DNA of 48,006 bases from Acidobacteriaceae bacterium (GCA_025462925.1 JAOAPL010000310.1:1-48006), one strand, 5' to 3'. Numbered from the stretch's first letter, positions 1 to 8,857 are shown. The notes: generated by a model from the sequence alone, not told the origin. Program-made: numbers and translations.

Positions 1-2
1 GG

Positions 3-638
3 ATCATTGGAAACAAGGTTTCTAATACCGCTGGTTCGGGAATATACCTCGCCCAAAATGATGGTGCCATAGTTCGGGATAATAAGATCTCTAACTCGTC
101 TCAACAGCAGTCAGACATTACACTCCCGTCCGGCGGACTGGCACTTAATGAGTGTGTTGGCTGTACAGTTGAAAACAATTTAATTACCACGAGCGGGAAA
201 GATGGAATCGTTGTGGTAGCGCCACTTACCAATACTACAATTCAAGGCAACACAGTTGAATTCGCCAAACAATGGGGAATCCAATTGCGCGGCGCGGTTT
301 CCGATCTTAATGTGTATCGCAATCTCGTAAAAAACTCAGTCGGAGGCATAGATGTTGTTTCGACGAGCGCGATTACTCGAACGAAGATTCAGAGAAACGT
401 AATAGACACGACGTTCCGAGATGGCATCTTTGTCGTTTCGGCTACCAATAGTGATATCTCACATAACCACGTGAAAAATTACCCCGCAACGTACTTTGGA
501 ATCCGGGTTTTCTCCGGAGCATCATTTTCAGTGCGATGGAACACGGTCACCAACGCAGTTGCGAGTGGCGGCATTGATCTTGTTGGAAACAACTTCCAAA
601 TGTCTGATAATACTGTTGTCGTGGCAAGCCCAAAGTAG
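3..638 (+). CDS. Right-handed parallel beta-helix repeat protein, C-terminal part (5' end outside window)
   Basis: The reading frame is open from the first bases of the window, so this is the last 211 or so residues of a longer protein. The visible sequence is a run of short, degenerate repeats of about 22-25 residues rich in Asn, Gly, Val and Ile, with recurring N-x-[VI]-x-[ND] turns such as IIGNKVSN, VRDNKISN, VENNLITT and ISHNHVKN. This is typical of right-handed parallel beta-helix proteins (pectate-lyase/NosD-like). Such proteins are often secreted polysaccharide lyases, epimerases or surface proteins, and a role on the polysaccharide made by the neighbouring locus is plausible but only inferred. 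An internal GTG at 213 could be mistaken for a start, but the repeats continue upstream of it. It converges on the minus-strand dehydratase gene that ends at 770. No catalytic residues can be assigned from this fragment. Confidence 0.75.
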   Translation: MIGNKVSNTAGSGIYLAQNDGAIVRDNKISNSSQQQSDITLPSGGLALNECVGCTVENNLITTSGKDGIVVVAPLTNTTIQGNTVEFAKQWGIQLRGAVSDLNVYRNLVKNSVGGIDVVSTSAITRTKIQRNVIDTTFRDGIFVVSATNSDISHNHVKNYPATYFGIRVFSGASFSVRWNTVTNAVASGGIDLVGNNFQMSDNTVVVASPK

Positions 639-769
639 CAGAGAGGAACCTCGATTCAGCTGATGGGTCAAGGAGTGGAATTGTGATTGGAATTACTAGG
701 CTTCGCCAAAGCACTGTGATGGGGAGGGCTCCATTCCAGGGAATGCACGAGTAACTTACGGAATAGTAA

Positions 770-2734
770 TTAGGTGCGCCCGCCTGCGGCCATTGCCGAA
801 GGTCGTCCATTGGAAAATGGAGACGTATAGGCATCGGAAGTCAACTCATCCGAACACTTTAGGTCTTTGGCATAATCAAATTCAGGCACGATTTTCTTCA
901 TCTTTGAACGAATGACCATCCCGGCTTCTACGGAATCGGCAAAATTCGTTTGGAGCGCCAAGCGCAAATCTTTCAACATTGGTTCCAGTTCATCCCAATC
1001 TTGAATCTTGCCGCGAGTCTTCTTGATTTTTTCGCAGACCGTGGGCAGCTTCTTCTCGGTCTCATAGAACATTTCTTCCGTGAGCTTTTCGCCGTCCCGA
1101 AGACCGATTATCCTGATTTGCACATCGCTTTCGGATTTACCGTTCAATCGAATCAGCCGACGTGCTAAATCCATGATGCGCACCGAGTCTCCCATATCTA
1201 GAACCAGAAGGTCTCCATGTTCGCCGACAGTAAAGGCCTGCAACACTAGTGAGACCGCCTCCTGTATGGTCATGAAATAACGCCTAATTTCCGGGTGCGT
1301 TATTGTAATTTCGGCGTTTTGGCGAATCTGCTCCTGCAAGATCGGGACAACACTCCCGCTTGAACCTAATACATTTCCAAAGCGCACCGAGACACATCTC
1401 ATATTTCGAGTGGGGCGCGAAGACAGAATCAGTTCACAAATACGTTTTGTAGTCCCCATGACATTGGTGGGGTTGACGGCTTTATCCGAGGAAATCATGA
1501 CAAAGGATTCGCAGTCAGCCTCCTCCGCTATGGATAGCAACTCTAAAAGCGAAAATACATTGTTCTGCACCGCTTCTTGAACATTGGCTTCCATCATGGG
1601 CACGTGCTTGTATGCAGCCGCATGGAAAATGAGCTGGACTTCATATTCCTTGAAAATTGCGGCCATTCGAGCGCGATTGCATACGTCGGCTACACAGTAA
1701 ACGATTTTGCTGGAATTGCGATGTGACTTGTGGCCCTGCTGCAAGAAAAATGTTCCGTTTTCATTCTGATCCACACAAACTAGAACAGCCGGGTCGTACT
1801 CCAAAAGTTGCGCACATAGTTCGGCACCAATGGAGCCGGCAGCTCCGGTAACGATAACGGAGCGACCTTCAACCTGTTCACGGACGATGTCCAAATTTAC
1901 GCGGACGGTATCTCGACCCAAAAGATCGTCGAGTTTGACCTCACGTATCTGATTGATTACATCGCGATCAAGAATGATGTCCCTAAGACTGGGCAGGGTC
2001 TTGTACCGCACACAAGAGGCTTCACAGATTAATACAAAACGGTTCATCTGTGCACTGGTGGCAGAAGGCACTGCGATCCAGACTTCATCAGCAGCGTATT
2101 TTTTTAGCAGCTCAGGCAATTGCTCGGGATTCCCCTCAACCTTTACTCCGCGAATGGAAATTCCCACCTTGGTTGCGTCGTCATCCAAGCAGGCCAAAGC
2201 GCTATAGCCGCTCCCAGGCCGAGCTATCTCACTTATGACCAGATCTGCACCCCGCCCGGCCCCAATGACGATGATCAGCTTCGAAATTTCATTTCTATCG
2301 AAGGTGGCTTCGGCCAATATGCGGGAAATCATTCGGCCGGACAATAGTAAAAGTGTAGTAATGATTCCTTCCAGCACAAAGATGGAAACTGGATAGGAGG
2401 AATACAGACCCGCTCCATACAAAACGACGAAGAAGATGACAGAACCAAAACTTACTGCCTTGATGATTTCTATGATTTCGTTGACACCGGTGTAACGCCA
2501 CCATCCTCGCATCAGGTTGAACCGAGCTAGTAGAAGAAGGCGGATTACGAGCAGGATAGGCAGAGAAACCCAAATGAGTTTCGGTTCGGGTAAACGAAAA
2601 TTGAATTGCAGCAGAAATGCAGCAATCAGAGAAGCCGCGACGAACATAGCCTCAACGGAACCGACGAACGCGGTTCGGTGACTCATGGAAGATACGGACC
2701 GATACAGCTTCCTGACGTAATTCATTGAACCCAT
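770..2734 (-). CDS. Membrane-anchored nucleotide-sugar 4,6-dehydratase, CapD/WbpM/PglF type
   Basis: This is a 654-residue protein of the usual length for the long CapD/WbpM family. The N-terminal 140 residues hold about four membrane segments. A first Rossmann-like domain follows (VIGAGRGAD near 157-164), then the catalytic SDR domain with TGAAGSIG at 296-303. The active-site stretch has SDK at 416-418, and a Met (426) stands where ordinary SDRs have Tyr, with Lys at 430 (MGTTK). That Met replacement is characteristic of this family, which turns UDP-GlcNAc into UDP-4-keto-6-deoxy-GlcNAc at the cytoplasmic membrane. It lies downstream of the sugar transferase gene in the same orientation, and the two probably act in succession. 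The first ATG is at 2734. A second in-frame ATG at 2725 is better spaced from the GAAAG sequence and may be the true start. The C-terminal 30 residues look unstructured. Confidence 0.9.
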   Translation of the reverse strand: MGSMNYVRKLYRSVSSMSHRTAFVGSVEAMFVAASLIAAFLLQFNFRLPEPKLIWVSLPILLVIRLLLLARFNLMRGWWRYTGVNEIIEIIKAVSFGSVIFFVVLYGAGLYSSYPVSIFVLEGIITTLLLLSGRMISRILAEATFDRNEISKLIIVIGAGRGADLVISEIARPGSGYSALACLDDDATKVGISIRGVKVEGNPEQLPELLKKYAADEVWIAVPSATSAQMNRFVLICEASCVRYKTLPSLRDIILDRDVINQIREVKLDDLLGRDTVRVNLDIVREQVEGRSVIVTGAAGSIGAELCAQLLEYDPAVLVCVDQNENGTFFLQQGHKSHRNSSKIVYCVADVCNRARMAAIFKEYEVQLIFHAAAYKHVPMMEANVQEAVQNNVFSLLELLSIAEEADCESFVMISSDKAVNPTNVMGTTKRICELILSSRPTRNMRCVSVRFGNVLGSSGSVVPILQEQIRQNAEITITHPEIRRYFMTIQEAVSLVLQAFTVGEHGDLLVLDMGDSVRIMDLARRLIRLNGKSESDVQIRIIGLRDGEKLTEEMFYETEKKLPTVCEKIKKTRGKIQDWDELEPMLKDLRLALQTNFADSVEAGMVIRSKMKKIVPEFDYAKDLKCSDELTSDAYTSPFSNGRPSAMAAGGRT

Positions 2735-2921
2735 CTTTCGGAGACACTTGCTAAAAAACAGTAAATTCTTCTAATTACTTACAAAAGAATCCCCGGGGGG
2801 GCAGTGCAATTCCGTTCGATATGGCGACTGAATGCTAACATAACCACCTTATCAACTTTATCATTAGTTGCTATGTCAAATCAGTTCCCCAAGATGGCAA
2901 GAGCTGTAAGGCTTAATTCAC

Positions 2922-3602
2922 TCAGTGCTTGATTCCATCCTGTCGGATTACTTTTGCCAAGGTGAGCAGTAAGATTTTCATATCAAAGGAAAACGACCGC
3001 TCAAACAGATACTCAAAATCATATTCTACTTTGGTACAAATCGGAAGTTCATCTCGTCCATTAACTTGAGCCCAACCGGTCAGGCCCGGAAGTAACCGAT
3101 GAACGCCCTTTTCGGTTCGCAAGGCTATGAGATCTTCTTGGTTATATAGTGCAGGGCGTGGCCCCACAAAGCTCAAGTCGCCTCTGAGAATACTGTAAAG
3201 TTGCGGCAACTCATCGAGGCTCGACCTTCTGAGAAAAGCCCCTATTGGGCTGAGATACCGGTGGGGATGAGCCAACAAATGGCTGGCAAGTTGCGGCGTA
3301 TCGGACCGCATGCTGCGAAATTTTGGCATTTGAAAAACATGGTTATCTTTGCCGATTCGATCAGACCAGTACAGCACCACACCTTTGGAGGTCAGCTTGA
3401 TCGCCAGCGCGATCATCAGCATAGGAAGGAAACAGAGGAACAAGAGCAAACTAGCGAGAATTACGTCCATCCCTCGCTTTATTATTTCTTGTATATTTCT
3501 GCTCGAGGATGGTATCTCGGCTGTAACGCCAAGATACGCCTCTGTTTGAGAGGCAGTCACTTCAATCTTGCGTTCGAGAACAGATGGTGGCTGCGCATGC
3601 AT
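2922..3602 (-). CDS. Initiating sugar transferase (polyprenyl-phosphate phosphoglycosyltransferase, PglC/WcaJ-like)
   Basis: This small monotopic phosphoglycosyltransferase would transfer a sugar-1-phosphate from a UDP-sugar to undecaprenyl phosphate at the inner membrane, the first step of repeat-unit synthesis. It has an N-terminal hydrophobic helix (about 46-70), then the conserved core KFRSMR, the DE dyad in SLDELPQL, SFVGPRPALY and LPGLTGWAQVNGRD. At about 227 residues it is the short form without the four-helix N-terminal domain of WcaJ. The frame extends to a TTG at 3620, but that codon lies in the T-run of a terminator-like hairpin, so the ATG at 3602 is preferred. It is divergent from the glycosyltransferase at 3781. 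The leader contains a possible attenuator (see 3619-3646). Confidence 0.92.
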   Translation of the reverse strand: MHAQPPSVLERKIEVTASQTEAYLGVTAEIPSSSRNIQEIIKRGMDVILASLLLFLCFLPMLMIALAIKLTSKGVVLYWSDRIGKDNHVFQMPKFRSMRSDTPQLASHLLAHPHRYLSPIGAFLRRSSLDELPQLYSILRGDLSFVGPRPALYNQEDLIALRTEKGVHRLLPGLTGWAQVNGRDELPICTKVEYDFEYLFERSFSFDMKILLLTLAKVIRQDGIKH

Positions 3603-3618
3603 GAAGACACAACTTAAC

Positions 3619-3646
3619 AAAAAACTCCCTATCTGAGAATAGGGAG
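3619..3646 (-). terminator. Terminator-like hairpin in the leader of the sugar transferase gene (possible attenuator)
   Basis: Read on the minus strand, a perfect 8-bp stem (3639-3646 with 3625-3632, loop of 6) is followed at once by six T residues (3619-3624). This is the form of a Rho-independent terminator. It sits 17-44 bases before the ATG of the sugar transferase, and there is no minus-strand gene upstream for it to end, because the next genes are on the plus strand. A shorter alternative hairpin, GAGCT/AGCTC (3655-3659 with 3644-3648), overlaps the terminator arm and would exclude it. The layout fits transcription attenuation, but function is inferred. Confidence 0.6.
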
Positions 3647-3664
3647 CTTAGCTTAGCTCAGTCC

Positions 3665-3690
3665 GTATTAGTGTTTTCGTCTGCTAATAC
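3665..3690. repeat. Inverted repeat in the divergent intergenic region
   Basis: GTATTAG at 3665-3671 and CTAATAC at 3684-3690 form a perfect 7-bp inverted repeat with a 12-base spacer. It lies between the divergently transcribed sugar transferase and glycosyltransferase genes. It could be a regulator binding site or a further hairpin in the minus-strand leader. Confidence 0.35.
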
Positions 3691-3780
3691 TCGTCTGAAC
3701 AGCGGCGACCTTCGTGCTAAAATTGCATCACTCTCGCGAATCTTGGATGCTCTCATCCTGTATCTTCCCAATTCCATTCA

Positions 3781-4986
3781 ATGAATATTCTCCTTGTAAA
3801 CCAGTGTTTTTACCCCGATGTAGTCGCTGTATCGCAGTACTTGACCGAACTTGCCGTTTCGTTGTCCACGAGGGGTCACAATGTAACCGTCCTTGCGAGT
3901 AACAGGGCTTACGATGATCCGGAGGTAACCTTCCCAGACCAACAGATTTGGAAAGGCATTAAAGTCATCAGGGTATCAACGCTTGGCTGGGGCAGGAAAT
4001 CAAAATGGTTGCGGATTGCTGATTATGCTAGTTTCTTCGTCAACTGCTTTGTGCAAATCTGTCGAATAGCTAAGCAAGATGTTGTGGTTGCAATGACGGT
4101 GCCACCCCTAATTTCAATCATTGCAGCCTTCTTTGTGCAACTGAAAGGTGGACAGTTGATCTACTGGATCATGGATCTGAACCCGGAAGAGGCCATTGCC
4201 GCGGGCTGGATCCGCCAGCACTCTTTGGCCGCAAAGGCACTCCAATTTATTTCCGCATACAGCATCCGACGGTCACGAAAGGTAATCGTTCTAGATAGAT
4301 TCGTTAAAGAACGAATTGTCTGCAAAGGTATTGCTGAAAAGAAGATTTTCGTCATTCCACCATGGTCACTGGACAATTTCGTGTTTTTTGACATGGAAGG
4401 AAGAAATTCATTTCGGATTCTTCATGGATTAGAGCGCAAGCACGTCGTTATGTATTCCGGCAACCATAGCCCGTGCCACCCACTCGATTCCTTACTTGAG
4501 GCAGCTTTGATTCTCAGAGAACAAAGTGAAATTATGTTCTGTTTTGTAGGTGGCGGCAGCGAGTTTAAGAAAGTCAAAGAGTTTGCTCGCGAGTACCATC
4601 TTGACAACATTTATTGCCTTCCCTATCAACCACTCGCCGCTTTATCTGCTTCGCTTTCCGCCGCCGATTTGCACGTTGTTGTAATGGGCAATGCGTTCGT
4701 TGGCGTTGTGCATCCGTGCAAGATCTATAACATTTTGGCGGTTGGAGGGAGCTTCCTCTACATTGGTCCAGCTGAAGGGCACATCCCTGACCTGATGGCT
4801 GCGAACAATATGGATATCCCAGCGTGGAGGGCTGACCATGGCGATGTACAGTCATTGGTTGAACACATTTTGAACTCCGCTTCCCGCACCAACATGTTAA
4901 ATACCACCGACAATGTGCAATTTAAGACTTTTTCACAACAAGTGCTCTTGTCGAAAATGGTTGAAGTAATAGAATTACAGCCTTGA
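3781..4986 (+). CDS. Glycosyltransferase family 4, WbuB/WcaI-like
   Basis: This 401-residue protein has the two-Rossmann (GT-B) layout of GT4 enzymes. The N-terminal acceptor half begins MNILLVNQCFYPDVVA and has the short TELAVSLSTRGHNVTVLAS strand-helix seen in WbuB-like enzymes. The middle hydrophobic stretch (IISIIAAFFVQ) resembles the membrane-association patch of this subfamily. The C-terminal donor half has MYSGNHSPCHPLDSLLEA, FCFVGGGSE and the late VVHPCKIYNILAVG segment, which takes the place of the usual GT4 glutamate region. WbuB homologues add the second sugar, often a 6-deoxy-HexNAc, to the lipid-linked first sugar. It is followed after about 110 bases by an SDR gene in the same direction. 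No strong ribosome-binding site is visible before the ATG. Confidence 0.85.
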   Translation: MNILLVNQCFYPDVVAVSQYLTELAVSLSTRGHNVTVLASNRAYDDPEVTFPDQQIWKGIKVIRVSTLGWGRKSKWLRIADYASFFVNCFVQICRIAKQDVVVAMTVPPLISIIAAFFVQLKGGQLIYWIMDLNPEEAIAAGWIRQHSLAAKALQFISAYSIRRSRKVIVLDRFVKERIVCKGIAEKKIFVIPPWSLDNFVFFDMEGRNSFRILHGLERKHVVMYSGNHSPCHPLDSLLEAALILREQSEIMFCFVGGGSEFKKVKEFAREYHLDNIYCLPYQPLAALSASLSAADLHVVVMGNAFVGVVHPCKIYNILAVGGSFLYIGPAEGHIPDLMAANNMDIPAWRADHGDVQSLVEHILNSASRTNMLNTTDNVQFKTFSQQVLLSKMVEVIELQP

Positions 4987-5098
4987 AGTTCATCGGCTAC
5001 TGCTTCAATTCCGGAAAAACGAGCCAAACATCTCCGATTTCGCTATTTGTATGTTGTTCATCCCCAACAATGCAAAAATCCGGGATACGGACCAAACC

Positions 5099-6079
5099 AT
5101 GAGTCCTCTGGTGGGAATCACTGGCGCAGCGGGCCTAATTGGTACAGATGTTGTATCAGCTTTGAGGCTTAAAAATTACAAAGTCAGGGCCTTGATCCGC
5201 AACAAATCTCTACCAAATTCTGAAGGCGTGCTCACATTTCGCGGAGACATTTGCGACGAAGACACGATTGGTGAGTTTGCCAAAGGATGCCGATACCTTG
5301 TTCACCTCGCGGGAATTGCTCACACAAATTTGCGATCCAGAAGTGATTTCGAGCAAGCTGTTGACGTGAACGTAAATGGAACCAGAATCGTCTTGTCAGC
5401 AGCTCTAAAATCGGGAGTTGAAAAGGCGATTGTCGTTTCCAGCGCTCATGTCTACAAGGACCAATGTGGCATTGATCTCGCCGAAGATGCGGCAACCTCC
5501 GGAAGTTCGTTCTATGCGAGAACCAAGCTTGAAGTGGAAGCCGCGGCAATGGAAGCTCTTGCTAAACGAATGCAGGTTGTCATTGTCAGACCTTGCCTGA
5601 CCTACGGGCCGAATGCCCGTTACAACCTTGAGAATTTGATGAGAGGCATAGCAGGAAGGTACTATTTCCATATCAAGGGATTCAATCCGCTGCGCAGCTT
5701 GCTGTCAATTGAAAATGCAGCTGCTGCAATTGTCCATTTGCTTCAGGCAGGTCAATCAGGTGAAACGTACAACCTAGCCGATCGCGTTCCAGTTGGACTG
5801 GTTGATTTTGTCAATGATATCGCCGATAGGATGCATGCCCCTCGACCTCGGTCAGTTCCCTACTGGCTGGTGCGCAGTGGAGCGCTCCCGTTTGATCTTA
5901 TTCGATCGCTGGGAGGAAACCCTCCATTCTCTTCGGAAGCTCTCAAGAAACTTACCCAATCCTTCAGTCTGAATACCAGAAAGCTCGCTGCGACGGGTTT
6001 TCAGTGGTCGCCAAATTCCGTTTCCATAGTTCAAGATATGGTGGCCTCTTACCTGGCTAAATCGGCAAAACCTGTTTAA
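5099..6079 (+). CDS. NAD-dependent epimerase/dehydratase (extended SDR), WbpV-like
   Basis: This 326-residue extended SDR has the nucleotide-binding GITGAAGLIG motif directly after the start. A DICDED acid loop follows, then SS at 114-115, and the catalytic YxxxK is YARTK at 139-143. The segments RPCLTYGPNARYN and NPLRSLLSIENAAAAI match the pattern of WbpV-type enzymes that reduce UDP-4-keto-6-deoxy-GlcNAc. That would pair it with the WbpM-like dehydratase encoded at 770-2734. The exact substrate cannot be read from sequence. The frame extends to an ATG at 5051, but the ATG at 5099 puts the Rossmann motif at the usual distance from the N-terminus. It appears co-transcribed with the upstream glycosyltransferase. 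Confidence 0.8.
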   Translation: MSPLVGITGAAGLIGTDVVSALRLKNYKVRALIRNKSLPNSEGVLTFRGDICDEDTIGEFAKGCRYLVHLAGIAHTNLRSRSDFEQAVDVNVNGTRIVLSAALKSGVEKAIVVSSAHVYKDQCGIDLAEDAATSGSSFYARTKLEVEAAAMEALAKRMQVVIVRPCLTYGPNARYNLENLMRGIAGRYYFHIKGFNPLRSLLSIENAAAAIVHLLQAGQSGETYNLADRVPVGLVDFVNDIADRMHAPRPRSVPYWLVRSGALPFDLIRSLGGNPPFSSEALKKLTQSFSLNTRKLAATGFQWSPNSVSIVQDMVASYLAKSAKPV

Positions 6080-6123
6080 GACCAGTGATGACGAACTGGA
6101 AACAAGTTAAAAGGTGGCTTACT

Positions 6124-6157
6124 GCGCAATATATGCTCCGCGAAACGAGCATTGCGC
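6124..6157 (+). terminator. Hairpin after the plus-strand pair, possible terminator
   Basis: GCGCAAT (6124-6130) plus GCTC (6135-6138) pair with GAGC (6147-6150) plus ATTGCGC (6151-6157). This makes an 11-bp stem with a 4-base bulge and an 8-base loop, 44 bases past the stop of the SDR gene. There is no T-run after it, so termination is uncertain. The rest of 6080-6366 shows nothing recognisable. Confidence 0.3.
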
Positions 6158-6366
6158 CGCATACCTTAATAACTAGAACACATCGAGAATATTCAGCTCT
6201 TGGATGTTGATTGCAGAACTTCTCCCAGAATTATCTCCCGCACTCTTACGTGTCACTCAAGAATTGAATAGCGAATTCTACTCACAAACATTTTTCCACA
6301 GCAAGTCCGATTCCCGGATAGAAGCAATCACCGCAAATCGCGGCTTTCTCTACTCAAGTCGGATTC

Positions 6367-7395
6367 TTACAGTACACGATCACGAAGTACTACGATGTAT
6401 GATCTGAATGTGATACCTAAAGCTGTCCGAAAGAGCAAGCGTAGGGCGCGCACCACAATCATCGAGTCTGTGCTTCGGAGCGTGCGCAGCGGACCATGAT
6501 TAGTCAAATACCTGAGCTGCTTGATGTAGCTGCCGAAAATCTGGCGGCGAATACTTTTAGAAGGTCTGCAGCCAAAGCGTCCAAGGTTCGTGTCATACAC
6601 GGAGCCGCTCAACTGTTTGAACCCGTGGAAGTGGAAGAAAATGAGAGGATCATCGTCAACCAGAACTTGTCCGTTGCGTTCCCGGACGCCGTAGCTATCC
6701 AAGTTCCACGGAGCCACATTGGCACCCTTATTATTGATGACCCTAACCCTTTTGAATCGGACCGGCCAGTCGTCCAGGTATTTCTGGTCTCCAAACCGGC
6801 CCTGGTCGATATAGTCGTAGCACCACTCGATGCATCTCTCTCGCCACCAGCGCAGGCATTCGAGCCCATTATCGTCACGTCGAAATCCTAGCCAGCCTAC
6901 GTTGTAGATTCCGAATCTATTACGATCAGCGTGGTTCGGCGGAAACCGGTGCTCGATGATCCCAATTGAATACCCCTCCATCTCGTCGAATAGAGACTTC
7001 GGGGTAGAGAAAAAAAAGATATCTGAATCGATATAGCTGAGAAACTGTACCTCAGCGTACTTATTGAATAGATGCAAAATGAACGCTGGACCGCAGGTCC
7101 AATAGTACTCAACTCGCGAACGATTTTGCTTCACATTAAACAGATCAGGATCAGCAGCTTCAAGATCTGTCAGCGAAATAGCAGTTATTGATCGATGCTG
7201 CAGTGCTATGAGTTCTTGGTAACAGCTTTCATCCATACAAAGAGCAAAAAGATGAAAGTCGGGGCAATGCTTCTCAAGTGAGGAGACGAGGGCCAACGCT
7301 CGGGGCAGGTAATTTTCATCGAAATAAGTACAGAAAAATTTCTTGATCTCCCGATATTCAACTACCACGAAGCACCTCAAAGACGAGGTGAGCAC
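6367..7395 (-). CDS. GT8-like nucleotide-diphospho-sugar glycosyltransferase
   Basis: This 342-residue GT-A fold protein starts with FFCTYFDENYLPRALALVSS, the strand-helix that opens many retaining GT8-like enzymes. It carries a DxD metal-binding motif, YIDSDIFFF, at about 123-125. Further family-like segments are FGIYNVGWLGFRR and the WNLDSYGV/FFHFHGFK region near the C-terminus, where a histidine usually completes the metal site. The predicted role is cytoplasmic transfer of a sugar to the growing lipid-linked repeat unit; donor and linkage are unknown. The start is a GTG at 7395, and the only ATG codons downstream lie inside conserved sequence. It is 33 bases after the GT4 gene in the same direction, so co-transcription is likely. 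It is the last gene of the long minus-strand block. Confidence 0.75.
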   Translation of the reverse strand: MLTSSLRCFVVVEYREIKKFFCTYFDENYLPRALALVSSLEKHCPDFHLFALCMDESCYQELIALQHRSITAISLTDLEAADPDLFNVKQNRSRVEYYWTCGPAFILHLFNKYAEVQFLSYIDSDIFFFSTPKSLFDEMEGYSIGIIEHRFPPNHADRNRFGIYNVGWLGFRRDDNGLECLRWWRERCIEWCYDYIDQGRFGDQKYLDDWPVRFKRVRVINNKGANVAPWNLDSYGVRERNGQVLVDDDPLIFFHFHGFKQLSGSVYDTNLGRFGCRPSKSIRRQIFGSYIKQLRYLTNHGPLRTLRSTDSMIVVRALRLLFRTALGITFRSYIVVLRDRVL

Positions 7396-7428
7396 TTCGC
7401 CAAACTAACCCGGTGTTCGCCAATGCCA

Positions 7429-8640
7429 TTATGCGCCCTCATCTTCGTCTAAAGCGGCGCGGTAATCTCTAAATCTGCTCTTGGCAATAACTGCCCAGCT
7501 AAACTCTGTTGCCATTTTGTTGGCACCCCGTGTACCCATTTCAACTCTCTTTTCGGCTGAGCGCAGGGACCGCAAGGTAACGATCAGGTCATCCAGGTCG
7601 TTCAATTTGTACGTAAGCCCATTCCCATCTATGCGCTCTTTCGCCTTCAAAGTATTGTTAACGATGAGTGGCAAACCGCTGGCTGCAGCATCCAGCATCG
7701 ACATCGACTCTTGCGTTGGCCAAACCCCGATATCGGAAGCTTGAAAATATTTAGCCAGTTCCTGAAACGGGACAAATGGGTGAATTGCGCAACCCGTCAT
7801 TTGAGAAATTGCACCGACCTGTTCTCCGTCCCCCACGAATAGGCCCCTAAATGGCTCTCCAAATTCATGAAGCCTAGACACCGCCTTAGCAAGCAGCAAG
7901 GGGTTCTTATCGCTACTGAACCGCCCCGAATAAATGCAAACAATGTCACTGTCAGAAAACCCAAATTTTCGACGAAGCTCATTGCGCATGGCTCGTCCGT
8001 TTTCGTCTCGTATTGGCTGAAATAAGTCGGTATCCACCCCTAGTGCTGAAATCGAGACCTTTTTCTCCTGAACGCCAAAGAATCGCACAGCAATTTCACC
8101 ACAATCAGACGCTGTAACGTAACATTTTTCACTCACCAGACTGACTAGAAAGCCCGGGATTGTCCGAGTCACCATGCAGCGCAAACGTGCAGGAGCAAAT
8201 CGAGGGATCCCATTGCTCGCCAACGGGAAAACAGAGGCATGAGTATGGGACCCGATGAAGAGTCTGTAGCCTATCAACATTCTGCCGATAGCAGCGTCTT
8301 GAGCGAGCCAGCCAATGGACGCGCTTGCTTGCACTATATCTGGTTGTAAAGAGCGCAGTTTTCGCAATAGGCCCGCCATTCGCATGTAGCCGAGAACTTT
8401 CTTGTGCCCCAGTACGTGCAAGGTATAACCGTCATGCTCCTCTACAGACCCAGGCACAAGTTCATCAGATCCGGTGAACTTGCCATAAGTCTGACCAAAA
8501 TTGCTGATTTGATAATAGGGCGGCAGATCCATCGTAATTACATGAACATCCACACCAAGTCGAGCCAGATACTTAGGAAGGGTATTTTGCAAATATCCCA
8601 TCCTCTTGGAAAAAGTTTCCGTCAGCAGAACCAGTCGCAT
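7429..8640 (-). CDS. Glycosyltransferase family 4
   Basis: This 403-residue GT-B glycosyltransferase has an N-terminal half beginning MRLVLLTETFSKRMGYLQ with the LPKYLARLGVDVHVIT acceptor-side pattern. The donor half has ALGVDTDLFQP, IVCIYSGRFSSDKNPLLLAKA and GLFVGDGEQ. It ends in a family-typical PTQESMSMLDAAASGLPLIV stretch corresponding to the GT4 EX7E region, with an Asp replacing the second Glu. It probably adds one of the inner sugars of the repeat unit in the cytoplasm. The ATG at 8640 is preceded by GAAGGGG at good spacing. It lies between the aminotransferase gene (279 bases upstream) and the GT8-like gene (33 bases downstream). Confidence 0.85.
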   Translation of the reverse strand: MRLVLLTETFSKRMGYLQNTLPKYLARLGVDVHVITMDLPPYYQISNFGQTYGKFTGSDELVPGSVEEHDGYTLHVLGHKKVLGYMRMAGLLRKLRSLQPDIVQASASIGWLAQDAAIGRMLIGYRLFIGSHTHASVFPLASNGIPRFAPARLRCMVTRTIPGFLVSLVSEKCYVTASDCGEIAVRFFGVQEKKVSISALGVDTDLFQPIRDENGRAMRNELRRKFGFSDSDIVCIYSGRFSSDKNPLLLAKAVSRLHEFGEPFRGLFVGDGEQVGAISQMTGCAIHPFVPFQELAKYFQASDIGVWPTQESMSMLDAAASGLPLIVNNTLKAKERIDGNGLTYKLNDLDDLIVTLRSLRSAEKRVEMGTRGANKMATEFSWAVIAKSRFRDYRAALDEDEGA

Positions 8641-8808
8641 CCTTGCCCCTTCTGATTAAAATATCTGCTTCCAGGAACGCCACTTGAAGTCGCTAGTGGG
8701 TCATCCCTGAAGTTCAAACCATATAAGTGCTCAACACTCTTATTGGATACAACCGAAATCTACTCGCAGCACTCTGCAAGGAACGCGTTGCAGTTGTCGC
8801 ATCTTTTT

Positions 8809-8857
8809 AAACAAAAGGAAGGAGCCTAAGCTCAGAGATCCGCGGCCGGGTCTCCTT
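8809..8857 (-). terminator. Possible terminator after the aminotransferase gene
   Basis: On the minus strand AAGGAGACC (8849-8857) pairs with GGCTCCTT (8819-8826) with one bulged base. A second imperfect GAGA/TCTC pairing lies inside the loop. The stem is followed by CCTTTTGTTT. It lies in the 279-base gap between the aminotransferase and GT4 genes, so the GT4 gene may have its own promoter. Nothing else is recognisable in 8641-8919. Confidence 0.4.

Noticed and set aside
3660-3780. Possible sigma-70 promoter (TAATAC) on the minus strand ahead of the sugar transferase
   Set aside because: The hexamer is part of the 7-bp inverted repeat and no acceptable -35 box stands at 16-18 bases, so no promoter is called.
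6204-6407. Short plus-strand frame in the gap between converging genes
   Set aside because: It runs into the 3' end of the GT8-like gene, has no ribosome-binding site and no recognisable motif.
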